A program made the position numbers and the translations under genes. Below, piece after piece: positions 42,417 to 50,847 of a DNA stretch of 54,982 nt. The number at the start of each line of letters is the position of its first letter. The stretch's first letter is position 1. The DNA is from DAITPV01 sp050692555. GTDB taxonomy: Bacteria; Actinomycetota; UBA4738; CALAEC01. A model generated the notes under the pieces. The model did not search any database, had not been told where the DNA came from, and worked only from the letters and a program-made list of their open reading frames with translations. The DNA lies in assembly GCA_050692555.1 (NCBI GenBank), contig JBOGVS010000022.1:1-54982 (forward strand), in the 5' to 3' direction.

Positions 42417-43652
42417 TCAGGCCTTGGTCCACGCCCCCGCGTCTCGAGACTGTTCCGTGGCCCGCTGGGAGCGGGGGATGGTCAGGTACAGGACCGTGCC
42501 GATGACGCCAACGGCCGCGGCGCCCGCGCCTGCGATCAGCATCGTGGTTCGGGCCCCAAACCCCTGGACCAGGCCCCCGCTGCCTCCCAGAGCCACGATC
42601 TGGGCCGCCTGGATCAGCCCGTAATACGCGGCGAAGGCCCGGCCGCGGAGCCGGTCGGGCACTCGGTGGTGTAGGAGGCTCCGGATGGCCACCAGCTCGG
42701 TCCCGTTGGCGATCCCACCGACCAGGAACCCCGCCACGGCGACCGGGAACACCGCGGCTCCGGCCGCCACGACGACGGCGCTGCCTCCCACCACGGCCCC
42801 AACGAGCAGGATGGGGGCCAGCCTGGGTGGGGTGGCGAACCGTCCCGTGAGCGTCGAGCCCACCACCATCCCCAGAGTCCAGGTGGTGATCAGGATTCCG
42901 TACCCGGTGTTCCCCGCACCGAGGACGTCCTTGGCGAAGAACACCTCGGCCACGTTGTCGGCCGCCGCGAAGACCACCACGAACCCCAGGACCAGGACCG
43001 TCAACCGGAGAAGCCGGTCTCGAGCGATGAACACCATCCCCGCCCGGGCCTGGCCGCGGGGACGCTGGCCCTCTCCCGACCCCTCCGCGACCGGGGGGCG
43101 GCGCACGGTGAGGAACGGAACGACCGCCGCGATCACCAGGAACGTCCCCGCGTTGGCCAGCAGCGTGGAGTTCGCTCCCAGCGTCTCGGTCAACACCGCC
43201 GCCAGGAGTGGACCGGCGGTGGCCCCTCCCCACCGGGCCACCTCGAGGTAGGCGTTGGCCTGGGTGGTGCGGTCCTCGCCGACGGCTCGAGGGATCAGGG
43301 CGAACAGGGCCGGTTGGGTGACCGACAGCCCCGTGCCCAGCAGGAACGACAGGGCCAGCGTGGGGGCCAGGCCCGGCGTGAAGGCCAGGGCCGCGGCCAC
43401 CCCGGCCTGGAACAATGCGGTCACCGCAAGCAGACGGACCGACTCCAGCCGGTCGACCAAGAGCCCGGAGATCGGGGCGAACAGCACCGGGGGCACCAGG
43501 CCGGTGAGCAGGAGGCCCGCCACCGCCCACCCGGAGTTGGTCATGGCCTCCACCCGGAGGGTGAGGGTGATCAGGGCGACGTAGTCGCCGAGCGAGGAGA
43601 GAGCGAAGGCCACAAAGATCAGCTGGAAGTCGCGGCGTCGCAACAACCCCAT
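42417..43652 (-). CDS. MFS transporter, probable drug or metabolite exporter
   Basis: A 411-residue protein with twelve predicted membrane helices and the 6+6 layout with a charged central loop (about 185-205). The loop between helices 2 and 3 has Gly-Leu-Leu-Val-Asp-Arg-Leu-Glu, the MFS motif A. The sequence style is that of the macrolide-efflux/enterobactin exporter (MefA/EntS-like) group. The stop is directly next to the convergent gene. A palindrome precedes the start. Confidence 0.82.
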   Translation of the reverse strand: MGLLRRRDFQLIFVAFALSSLGDYVALITLTLRVEAMTNSGWAVAGLLLTGLVPPVLFAPISGLLVDRLESVRLLAVTALFQAGVAAALAFTPGLAPTLALSFLLGTGLSVTQPALFALIPRAVGEDRTTQANAYLEVARWGGATAGPLLAAVLTETLGANSTLLANAGTFLVIAAVVPFLTVRRPPVAEGSGEGQRPRGQARAGMVFIARDRLLRLTVLVLGFVVVFAAADNVAEVFFAKDVLGAGNTGYGILITTWTLGMVVGSTLTGRFATPPRLAPILLVGAVVGGSAVVVAAGAAVFPVAVAGFLVGGIANGTELVAIRSLLHHRVPDRLRGRAFAAYYGLIQAAQIVALGGSGGLVQGFGARTTMLIAGAGAAAVGVIGTVLYLTIPRSQRATEQSRDAGAWTKA

Positions 43653-43656
43653 CCCG

Positions 43657-43672
43657 CCGTAGTCAACTACGG
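43657..43672. promoter_or_regulatory. Palindrome directly before the MFS gene, candidate operator
   Basis: CCGTAGT-CA-ACTACGG, perfect 7-bp arms, with further CCG/CGG pairing outside after one bulged base. It lies 4 bp before the MFS start and about 60 bp before the divergent nadD. Confidence 0.35.
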
Positions 43673-43732
43673 GCGGACCGTTCGGCGCTAGCGCAGAACC
43701 TCAGAAATCCCCAGGAAGCACAGCTCCGGAAT

Positions 43733-43738
43733 TACAAT
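43733..43738 (+). promoter_or_regulatory. Candidate -10 box for nadD
   Basis: TACAAT ends 6 nt before the ATG at 43745, suggesting a leaderless nadD-LCP-rsfS transcript. Confidence 0.45.
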
Positions 43739-43744
43739 CGCGTG

Positions 43745-44347
43745 ATGGCGCCGGAGCGACGGCTCGGGGTGATGGGAGGAACGTTCGATCCCATCCATCA
43801 CGGCCACCTGGTCACCGCCGAGGAGGCCTACTGGCAGTTCGGCCTGGACGAGGTGGTGTTCGTCCCCACCGGACAGCCGTGGATGAAAGATCACCCCGAC
43901 GTGTCCCCGGCCGAGGACCGCTACCTGATGACGGTGATCGCCACCTCCCCAAACCCGAGCTTCACGGTGTCGCGGGTCGAGATCGACCGCGAGGGCCCCA
44001 CCTACACCGTGGAGACCCTTGAGCTGCTCCATGAGAAGTACGGGGAGCGGGCGGAGCTGTTCTTCATCACCGGAGCCGACGCCATCCTGGAGATCTTCCA
44101 CTGGAAGGATCCCGAGGAGGTGCTGGGGCTGGCCCACTTCATCGCGGCCACCCGGCCCGGGTACGACATCGCTGCGTTCGAGGCCGAGGAGCCCACCCAC
44201 CACCCCCGGGTCAGCGTGATGAACGTCCCGGCGCTGGCCATCTCCTCCACCGACATCCGCGCTCGGGTCAACGAGGGGCGGCCGATCCGATACCTCGTCC
44301 CGGAGGGCGTGAAGACCTACATCGACAAGGCCGGCTTGTATCGGTGA
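43745..44347 (+). CDS. nadD: Nicotinate-nucleotide adenylyltransferase
   Basis: A 200-residue enzyme of NAD synthesis. The nucleotide motif Gly-Gly-Thr-Phe-Asp-Pro-Ile-His-His-Gly-His and the Ile-Ser-Ser-Thr-Asp-Ile-Arg motif are complete. ATG 43745 was preferred to the GTG one codon earlier because of the -10 box. The stop overlaps the next gene as GTGA. Confidence 0.95.
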   Translation: MAPERRLGVMGGTFDPIHHGHLVTAEEAYWQFGLDEVVFVPTGQPWMKDHPDVSPAEDRYLMTVIATSPNPSFTVSRVEIDREGPTYTVETLELLHEKYGERAELFFITGADAILEIFHWKDPEEVLGLAHFIAATRPGYDIAAFEAEEPTHHPRVSVMNVPALAISSTDIRARVNEGRPIRYLVPEGVKTYIDKAGLYR

Positions 44348-45582
44348 AGACCCGGGACGACCTCGGCGACTGGATCTGGGACGACCGGGATCCGCTGGAG
44401 GCCGATCCGCTGGGCGATCCCCTGGCCGAAGGGATTCTCGCGGCGGCCGCGCGGCGCGGGACGGTGGCGCTTCCCGCGGATGGGGAGTCGAAGGAGGGAA
44501 CCGGAGCCGACGGCGCCGGGGCTTCCCTTCCGAAGGCTCACCTCCCCAGGGCCATGGCTCGTCGCCATTGGCAAGGCTGGTCGGTGAGGAGCCTGATCGT
44601 TACCGGTCTGATCGTGGTGGCGATCTTCGTCGGTGCGGTGGTGCCCCAGGTTCTCCCCAAGTCGACGACCGGGGAGCAGCGAGCCGGTTCGGTTCCCTCG
44701 GGGACGCAGCGCGTGGTGGCCTGGTCCGTGTCGGACGGCGATGGGCCTGAGGCCACGTATCTCGCCGTGGTGGCCGCGGGGGGCCCACCGCCGGTCGCCC
44801 TGGCCATCCCGGGTCACGCCACGATCAGCGTCCCGGGTCAGGGCCTGGCCACCGCAGGTGAGGTCGCGGTCGAGGGAGACGGCGACCTGATTCGCCTGGC
44901 GATGTCCAACCTGCTGGGGGTGACCGTCGATGTCGCGGTGGCGACCTCGATGTTCGACCTCCGAAAGGTGGTGGACGGGATCGGCGGGATCGAGCTGCTC
45001 GGGGAGGTCATGGACGGCCGGGACGCGGCCCGGTACCTGACCCGTGGACCGGTCGGCGAGGAGCGGTTCCTCCGGTGGCAGGACGTCCTGGAGAAGCTGT
45101 TGCCGGCGGCCGCGGACCGGACCGAGGGGCTCGCCGGCCTTCCGGCGAGGCTGACCTCGATCCTGGACCGGGCCGCCTCGGCCGGCGCGGAGGTCGTGCC
45201 CCTGCCGGTCCTCGACCTTGGCGGGGGCCTGTACCGGCCCGACGTGGACGCCGTCGAACGCCTGGTCGCGGAACGCTTCGAGGACGGGCGAACGTTGGAG
45301 CAGGAAGTGCTTCTGGTGGTGTTGAATGGGGTTGGCGTGCCGGGCATCGGGGAAGGGGTGGCGGAGATCCTGGTCCCCGAGGGGTTCCGCTTGGTGGCGT
45401 CGAGCAACGCGGACACGTTCGGACTGGAGGAGACGAGGATCATTGCATCGTCACAGGACGACCTGGGCGCCGCCCGGCGGGCCCGCGACCTGCTGGGCGT
45501 GGGGCAGGTCCAGGTCGGCAACCAGAGCGCCGGTCTGGCCGACGTGACCGTGGTCGTGGGACGCGATTTCGGGAGGCCATGA
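44344..45582 (+). CDS. Degenerate LCP-like protein with LytR C-terminal domain
   Basis: A 412-residue protein. A disordered acidic N-terminus (1-75) precedes one membrane helix (81-103). Residues about 135-290 follow the LytR-CpsA-Psr layout: Ile-Pro-Gly-His-Ala-Thr at the place of the canonical Ile-Pro-Arg-Asp, Leu-Leu-Gly-Val-Thr-Val-Asp, Val-Val-Asp-Gly-Ile-Gly-Gly-Ile-Glu, and Arg-Phe-Leu-Arg-Trp-Gln. Residues 323-408 are a LytR_C domain (Val-Val-Leu-Asn-Gly-Val-Gly). Since the Arg/Asp that bind the pyrophosphate are missing, transferase activity is doubtful. GTG start overlaps nadD; the stop overlaps rsfS as ATGA. Confidence 0.75.
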   Translation: MKTRDDLGDWIWDDRDPLEADPLGDPLAEGILAAAARRGTVALPADGESKEGTGADGAGASLPKAHLPRAMARRHWQGWSVRSLIVTGLIVVAIFVGAVVPQVLPKSTTGEQRAGSVPSGTQRVVAWSVSDGDGPEATYLAVVAAGGPPPVALAIPGHATISVPGQGLATAGEVAVEGDGDLIRLAMSNLLGVTVDVAVATSMFDLRKVVDGIGGIELLGEVMDGRDAARYLTRGPVGEERFLRWQDVLEKLLPAAADRTEGLAGLPARLTSILDRAASAGAEVVPLPVLDLGGGLYRPDVDAVERLVAERFEDGRTLEQEVLLVVLNGVGVPGIGEGVAEILVPEGFRLVASSNADTFGLEETRIIASSQDDLGAARRARDLLGVGQVQVGNQSAGLADVTVVVGRDFGRP

Positions 45583-45944
45583 CGGGGTCCCGAGACCTGG
45601 CCGTCGCCGCAGCCCGGGCAGCCGCCGACAAGAAGGCCCGCGACATCGTGGTCCTCGACGTCCGAGACCTCATCGTGATCACCGACTACTTCGTGATCGC
45701 CTCCGGCGCCTCCGACCGCCAGGTGCGCACGGTGGCCGACGGCATCGAGGAGGCCCTTCGCTCCCACGGACGGAAGCCCGTCCGCCGGGAAGGGGTCCGC
45801 GAGGGCCAGTGGGTGCTCCTGGACTTCGTGGACTTCGTGGCCCACGTGTTCCGCGACGAGGAGCGGTCGTACTACGAGCTGGAGCGGCTGTGGGCCGATG
45901 CCCCCGGCGTCAACTGGGAGGCCAGGGCCGCCTCCAGCATCTGA
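45579..45944 (+). CDS. rsfS: Ribosomal silencing factor RsfS
   Basis: A 121-residue protein that binds L14 and blocks subunit joining in starvation. The family core is present: Val-Val-Leu-Asp-Val...Ile-Thr-Asp-Tyr-Phe-Val-Ile-Ala-Ser-Gly and Trp-Val-Leu-Leu-Asp-Phe. ATG overlaps the LCP-like stop by 4 bp. nadD and rsfS are neighbours in many bacteria. Confidence 0.94.
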   Translation: MTGSRDLAVAAARAAADKKARDIVVLDVRDLIVITDYFVIASGASDRQVRTVADGIEEALRSHGRKPVRREGVREGQWVLLDFVDFVAHVFRDEERSYYELERLWADAPGVNWEARAASSI

Positions 45945-45955
45945 CGCCCCCGGCG

Positions 45956-45961
45956 TACCAT
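45956..45961 (+). promoter_or_regulatory. Candidate -10 box for the TPR-cyclase gene
   Basis: TACCAT ends 6 nt before the GTG at 45968; no clear -35. Confidence 0.35.
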
Positions 45962-45967
45962 TTGGAA

Positions 45968-47917
45968 GTGAGCATCGACACGGCCGATGATTCGCTGGCC
46001 TCGGCTCGCGAGGCGTTCGACCGCCACGCCTGGCGGGAAGCGTTTGACCGCTACCACCAGGCCGAAGGTGGCGGTGCAACCCTCTCGCCGGGCGATCTGG
46101 ACCAGCTGGCCCAGTCCGCGTGGTGGATCTCCCGCATCGACGAGTGCCTGGACGCCCGTGAGCGCTCCTACCAGGCATACCTGGACGCTGGCGACATGCG
46201 GCGGGCGGCCTACGAGGCCATGTGGGTGGCCCGAGACAACTTCATCCGGCTCCGTGAGTCGATCGGGAGCGGGTGGTACCGGCGGGCGGAGCGCCTCCTC
46301 GAGGAAGAGTCGGAGTCCGTGGAGCACGCCTATCTCGAGCAGATGCGGGCGTCGATGGCCCTCGGCAGCGGCGACCTCGAGGCCGCCGTGGAGCATGCCG
46401 CCAAGGCTGTGGACCTCGGAGCTCGATTCGGTGACAAGGACATCCAGGCCCGGGCGCTGACCGCCCAGGGCGAGGCCCTGGTGGCCCAGGGCGAGGTCGA
46501 GCAGGGGATGGCCCTGTTCGACGAGGCCACCATGGCGGCTGTTGGCGGCGAGCTCAGCCCCATGGCCACCGGCATCGTGTACTGCAACACGATCGGGATC
46601 TGCGCGGAGATGGCCGACTATCGCCGGGCCGGGGAGTGGACCGAGGCGGCGAAGCGATGGTGCGAGCGGCAGGCCATCAGCGGGTTCCCGGGCGTGTGCC
46701 GGGTCCAGCGTGCGGAGGTGGTGCGGCTCCGAGGGGCGTGGGTGGAGGCCGAGCGAGAGGCCCGGGTGGCCTCGGCCGAGCTGACCGAGCACGGCGTCCT
46801 GAAGTTCGCCGGGGCCGGGTGGGCCGAGGTAGGCATGATCCGGCTGCGGATGGGTGACCTGGATGCCGCCGAGGAGGCCTTCGGCCACGCCCACGAGCTG
46901 GGGAACGACCCCCAGCCCGGCCTGGCCCTGCTTCGGTTGGCGCACGGCGACCCGGCCGGTGCCCTGTCGGCGATCCGGCGGGCGCTGGATGGTACAGCGA
47001 GCGCGCTGGGGCGAGCGAAGCTCCTTCCCGCCGCGGTGGATATTGCCCTCGCGGCCGCCGATGCCGGCTTTGCCAAGCAGGCGGTTGACGATCTGGAAGA
47101 GATCGCCGCCCGGTACAAGACCCCGATGCTCCACGCCAGCGTGGCCGGCGGCCGGGGGGCGGTCCGGCTGGCCGAGGGCGACCCCGCCGGGGCGATCGAG
47201 ACCCTGGGCCACGCCATCCGACACTGGCAAGCGGTGGAGGCTCCCTACGAGGGGGCCAGGGCGCGAGAGACCGTCGGGTTGGCGTACCGGGCTGCCGGTG
47301 AGCAGGAGCAGGCGCGGTTGGAGCTTCGGACGGCTCGCTCGACGTTCGGAAAGCTGGGTGCGGTTCTCGACGAGCGCCGGGTGGCCGAGCTCCTCGGGGA
47401 GGAAGCTCTGGAAGCGCGCCGGGTCAGGAGGACGTTCATGTTCACCGACATCGTGGGGTCCACGTCGCTGGTCGAGGCCATCGGCGACGAGGCCTGGGAG
47501 GACATCCGCCGGTGGCATGACCAGGCCCTCAGAGCCTCGTTCCCGGCCTACGGGGGCCGGGAGGTGGACCACGCCGGAGACGGGTTCTTCGTGGCCTTCG
47601 AGGACCCGGGCTCCGCGATCGAGTGTGGTGCGGCGATCCAGCGGCTGCTGGTCGAGCACCGGCGGACGAACGGGTTCGCCCCCCGGGTACGGATCGGCCT
47701 GCACGCGTCGGGGGCCACCGAGGCAGGCGGCGGCTACGGAGGAAGGGGTGTCCACCAGGCTGCCCGGATCGGGAGCCTGGCGGGCGAGGACGAGATCGTG
47801 GCGAGCGAGGAGACGGTCGATGCCGCCGGCGGCCGGTGGGCGATCTCGGAGCCACGTGAGGAGCACCTGAAGGGCATCACGGAGCCCGTCCGCGTGGTCA
47901 CCGTGGCCTGGAACTAG
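45968..47917 (+). CDS. TPR-repeat protein with C-terminal class III nucleotide cyclase domain
   Basis: A 649-residue protein, no membrane segment. Residues 1-475 are helical repeats of the tetratricopeptide kind, with Ala/Gly pattern positions. Residues about 484-645 are a class III adenylate/guanylate cyclase domain. Metal Asp494 sits in Phe-Thr-Asp-Ile-Val-Gly-Ser-Thr and Asp538 in Ala-Gly-Asp-Gly-Phe-Phe. Usually the TPR part lies after the cyclase in bacteria; here it comes first. Product (cAMP or cGMP) not predictable. GTG start chosen from the -10 box. Confidence 0.85.
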   Translation: MSIDTADDSLASAREAFDRHAWREAFDRYHQAEGGGATLSPGDLDQLAQSAWWISRIDECLDARERSYQAYLDAGDMRRAAYEAMWVARDNFIRLRESIGSGWYRRAERLLEEESESVEHAYLEQMRASMALGSGDLEAAVEHAAKAVDLGARFGDKDIQARALTAQGEALVAQGEVEQGMALFDEATMAAVGGELSPMATGIVYCNTIGICAEMADYRRAGEWTEAAKRWCERQAISGFPGVCRVQRAEVVRLRGAWVEAEREARVASAELTEHGVLKFAGAGWAEVGMIRLRMGDLDAAEEAFGHAHELGNDPQPGLALLRLAHGDPAGALSAIRRALDGTASALGRAKLLPAAVDIALAAADAGFAKQAVDDLEEIAARYKTPMLHASVAGGRGAVRLAEGDPAGAIETLGHAIRHWQAVEAPYEGARARETVGLAYRAAGEQEQARLELRTARSTFGKLGAVLDERRVAELLGEEALEARRVRRTFMFTDIVGSTSLVEAIGDEAWEDIRRWHDQALRASFPAYGGREVDHAGDGFFVAFEDPGSAIECGAAIQRLLVEHRRTNGFAPRVRIGLHASGATEAGGGYGGRGVHQAARIGSLAGEDEIVASEETVDAAGGRWAISEPREEHLKGITEPVRVVTVAWN

Positions 47918-47924
47918 CGACTGC

Positions 47925-47930
47925 TAGAAT
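47925..47930 (+). promoter_or_regulatory. Candidate -10 box of tRNA-Ala
   Basis: TAGAAT ends 10 bp before the tRNA-Ala 5' end; the -35 would fall at the end of the cyclase gene and is weak. Confidence 0.4.
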
Positions 47931-47940
47931 CGTTTGACTC

Positions 47941-48013
47941 GGGGCTGTGGCGCAGCTGGTAGCGCGCCTCCATGGCATGGAGGAGGTCAGGGGTTCAAAT
48001 CCCCTCAGCTCCA
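47941..48013 (+). tRNA. tRNA-Ala (anticodon GGC)
   Basis: Acceptor GGGGCTG/CAGCTCC with one G-U pair, anticodon stem CCTCC/GGAGG with loop ATGGCAT (GGC), T-arm AGGGG-TTCAAAT-CCCCT, discriminator A. No CCA encoded. Its 3' part is overlapped by the antisense end of a recombinase remnant. Confidence 0.93.
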
Positions 48014-48744
48014 CTTGACGTTCCGGGGCGCGAACCAGCGCCGGAAACCTTGTACGTGGGCTCGATCTGCCGACCGCTCATCACCGTGATCTCGTGGATG
48101 AGCTTCCGCAAGAGCGCCTTTCGCTGCTGGTTAGAGCCGCCATCGAGCAGTTGGCGGAGGTCCATGGCCCACTCGGCAATCTCCTCCCTGTGAGCCGCTC
48201 TGAGGACTCGTGAGATGGATTCTGAGCGAGATCTCGCTCGTCGGCCTCAAGGGCCTCGGTCCTGGCACGGAGCCGCCCGATCCGCTCCTGGCAGTCCGCA
48301 GGGGAGAGGCTCCCTTCCTCGAAGGCGGCGAAGTAACGCTCCAGCGCCCGCTGCGCCCCGGGAATCTCCTGTCGGATGGCCGCAGCCTTCTGCTCCGTTT
48401 CCTTCGTACCCTCGGCATGCTGGCGGTTGGCCTCCGCCAGCGCTTCTGAGATGAGCTCGGTGTTGGAGAAGACCTCCGCCACCTGGTCCAGAACCGCCTC
48501 CTCCAAGGGGATCGCGGGGGAGCCGGTCCGCGCCGCACGAGGCCGTGCCGTACCGGTACCGGGTCGAGCACGTGTAGTAGGTGTAGGGTCGGCGTCTTCC
48601 GTGCGCGGACTTCCCCACGTAAGCGCGGCGGCACCGTCCGCAGCGGACGAGTCCCGAGAGCAAGATCGTCGACCGCCGAGATCGGCGCGGCCACCGGCAT
48701 CGCCTTCCTACCCGCGGGCTGGTCCAGGCCGCGGCCGAGCCCAC
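47995..48744 (-). pseudogene. Serine recombinase remnant (zinc ribbon and C-terminal part), frameshifted
   Basis: On the minus strand the frame ending at 48247 reads Leu-Leu-Ser-Gly-Leu-Val-Arg-Cys-Gly-Arg-Cys and a later Cys pair, the recombinase zinc beta-ribbon. The coiled coil continues in the frame ending at 48081 (Glu-Glu-Ala-Val-Leu-Asp-Gln-Val-Ala-Glu). The last part (Met-Asp-Leu-Arg-Gln-Leu-Leu-Asp...Leu-Ile-His-Glu-Ile) is back in the first frame and runs to a TGA at 47995 inside tRNA-Ala. So there are at least two compensating shifts. The catalytic N-terminal domain is missing. It is a dead remnant of an integrated element beside the tRNA. Confidence 0.75.
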
Positions 48745-48804
48745 CCGCCGGGGTGGCGGCAGCGCGATGGTGGAAAACCCGGTGACGCCCTAGACTCCAC
48801 GGCC

Positions 48805-49293
48805 GTGAGCCGGCCCGCAGCGCCGACACCCCGGTCCTCGCTCGGCCTGATCGCTGCGGCCGGCGGCGCCATCGCCGTGGTGGGTACGTTTCTGCCCTGG
48901 GCCAGCCTGGATCTCGGCCCCCTGGCCTCCGGGCCGGCTCGAGCGTTCATCGATGACCACGCCTCCGCGGGCTTCGCGGCCGGGTGGCCGGGGACCGTCG
49001 TCCTCGTCGCGGGGGCCCTGGTCGTCGTGGCCGGCATCGCGGTGGCCCTCTGGGGAGGTCGGGCATCGTCGCTGATCGTGGTCACCGGCGCCGTGATCAT
49101 CGTTCTCGCGGTGATCGTCGCCTTCACCCAGCTGGGAAGCATGGTCGGCGACGCGGAGGTGGATTCCCGGGCGTCGTTCGGGGAGGTCGCTTCGAGCGTC
49201 GGGCTGCTGGTGTCTGCCGCCGGAGGCGTGCTCAGCCTTGTGGGAGGGATACTGCTCCTGGCTCGATCGGCCGTCCGTTCGCGCGAGCTGTAG
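48805..49293 (+). CDS. Hypothetical four-helix membrane protein
   Basis: A 162-residue protein with four hydrophobic segments at about 15-35, 60-80, 85-107 and 128-153. The first loop contains Phe-Leu-Pro-Trp-Ala, a feature of small actinobacterial membrane proteins. GTG start. It stands in a decayed region, but its frame is intact. Confidence 0.65.
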   Translation: MSRPAAPTPRSSLGLIAAAGGAIAVVGTFLPWASLDLGPLASGPARAFIDDHASAGFAAGWPGTVVLVAGALVVVAGIAVALWGGRASSLIVVTGAVIIVLAVIVAFTQLGSMVGDAEVDSRASFGEVASSVGLLVSAAGGVLSLVGGILLLARSAVRSREL

Positions 49294-49344
49294 CTCCCTG
49301 CGGTTCATAGGGCCATGTGGACGCGGTTCGCGCACCGGTCCTTC

Positions 49345-49557
49345 AAGACCACAATTTGGCTCACGAGCCTCGACCCCATCACGGGCGATGTCGGCGAACT
49401 TCGCCGCGAGCTTCGCCGCCGCCTCGTCGCCCCGTTCCTGCGTGAAGAGGGTGTACCCGCGGACGTCGGCGATCAGGAACGTGCTGATCTGAGCGCCCTG
49501 GGAGGGCGTCGTCCCGGCGCGGGTCGTCCGGTTGATCGGGGCCGGCCACGAGCGCAT
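49345..49557 (-). pseudogene. Truncated class III nucleotide cyclase fragment
   Basis: The minus strand reads Thr-Phe-Leu-Ile-Ala-Asp-Val-Arg-Gly-Tyr-Thr, then Arg-Gly-Asp-Glu-Ala-Ala-Ala, the N-terminal third of a cyclase domain. Similarity stops after about 70 residues. The second metal Asp and the rest of the domain are absent. The open frame beyond runs antisense to the membrane protein at 48805 and is not considered coding. Confidence 0.6.
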
Positions 49558-49699
49558 TATCCGCCGCCCGCCGTCGCATTTGGAAGACGAACGGCTGCCA
49601 CCGCGGGTGCCTACCCCGGCGACCGGCACCGGGCGTTCCCAGGCTCGACTGGGGGCCGTGGCCCATGAGACGATCCGGCACAGAGGAGGTGACCGAACG

Positions 49700-50026
49700 A
49701 TGTCGCTCTATCTGTCGAGGTTCAGCTATACGCCCGAAACGTGGGCGAGGCTGATGGCGAACCCGGAGGATCGTCGGGAGGCTGCTCGGTCGTACATAGA
49801 GTCGGTTGGCGGGAAGTTGCACGGGTTCTGGTACGCGTTCGGCTCGCACGACGGCTACAACCTCTGGGAAGCGCCCGATAACGTGTCAATGGCCGCGGTC
49901 GCGGTGGCGATTACCGGAGGGGGCGCGCTGAGTTCGTTCGAAACGACGGTCCTCCTGACTGTCGATGAGGCCATGGAGGCGTTGCGGAAGGCTGAGCAGG
50001 TTCGGTACCGCCCGCCGGGCGCGTAG
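49700..50026 (+). CDS. GYD-domain protein
   Basis: A 108-residue soluble protein with the GYD fold: Tyr-Leu-Ser-Arg-Phe-Ser-Tyr-Thr at the start, Gly-Gly-Lys-Leu-His-Gly-Phe-Trp-Tyr-Ala-Phe-Gly in the middle, then Asp-Gly-Tyr. The family (dimeric alpha-beta barrel-like) has no settled function. GAGGAGGT lies 11-18 nt before the ATG. Intact. Confidence 0.85.
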   Translation: MSLYLSRFSYTPETWARLMANPEDRREAARSYIESVGGKLHGFWYAFGSHDGYNLWEAPDNVSMAAVAVAITGGGALSSFETTVLLTVDEAMEALRKAEQVRYRPPGA

Positions 50027-50123
50027 CATCGGAGGACGTCCAGACGCATCACGGCGTTCTGGTGCGCGCCAACCGTCAGGAGGTTGATGCCTTTCGTTTG
50101 AGAGGACGCTTCTCTGTCACGGG

Positions 50124-50847
50124 CTAGCGGTCGGACGTCCACCGGGTGCTGCCGAGTGGGACTCCGCGTTCGACCAGGATGCATGTCTGCATGCTGACTG
50201 CCACGCCCCCTCCGGCTTCGTCGAGGAGCGCCGCCCCACCGAAGAGCTTGCGTTCCTTTCCTCCGACCGGCCAGCCGATGGCCACGTAACGCTGGTCCGC
50301 GCGAACCTCCCCGACGAGACGGGTCGCGAAGCGGCCCGAGACGACCTGGGCTTCCGAGTCCGGCGGGACAGCGAGGATCAGTGCCCAGATCGCGGGGCAG
50401 TCGAGGGCGGACCAGATGATCTCCGGGGGCACCGTCTCTCCAACGCCGGCGGTCGACCGAGATGGGATCCAGGGGGCCGCAACGATGTCTTTCCCGGGAA
50501 CCGTTCCGGGGAAGATGCGAAGCCCGTCGCCGGGTTGCCTTGCCGGGCCACAGCAGAAACATTTGGGGAAAAGATGCCTGGTGAATCCGAGGTATGAGCG
50601 AGAGGCCTGTGTGGCCTCCTGATGGATATGGCGGCCGGGACGGAGACCTCCTCGATGCGACGGGTCCCCTCCGCGAGCACGTCCTCCCCCGATCGCAACA
50701 CGACGTCTCCGTCATCCTGGTGATCGAGCGTGAGCGATGTGTCGACGGGTATCGGCCTTCTGAGGGTTACCTCGAGCGCTCTCTCATCTCCGGCCACGGC
50801 CATGCGGCCTCCGACGTATCCGCCGAGCGCAACACCGGGGGATCCCC
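50124..50847 (-). pseudogene. Broken hotdog-fold (thioesterase-like) gene
   Basis: One frame (to 50803 and a little upstream) encodes Gly-Val-Ala-Leu-Gly-Gly-Tyr-Val-Gly-Gly and Val-Thr-Leu-Arg-Arg-Pro-Ile-Pro-Val, the start of a hotdog domain. A second frame from about 50640 carries Phe-Pro-Lys-Cys-Phe-Cys-Cys-Gly-Pro and Gly-Asp-Gly-Leu-Arg-Ile-Phe-Pro-Gly. It runs to the end at 50124 (Trp-Ser-Ala-Leu-Asp-Cys-Pro). The join needs one frameshift near 50620-50650. In the first frame an upstream TGA removes the N-terminus. No start codon serves the second frame until 50432. Confidence 0.6.

Noticed and set aside
48790..49340. Continuation of the cyclase fragment as a 279-residue protein
   Set aside because: After about 70 residues similarity ends and the frame runs antisense to the membrane protein at 48805.
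49855..50715. 286-codon minus-strand frame
   Set aside because: The hotdog-domain residues lie in the other two frames; this one overlaps the GYD gene and has no domain.
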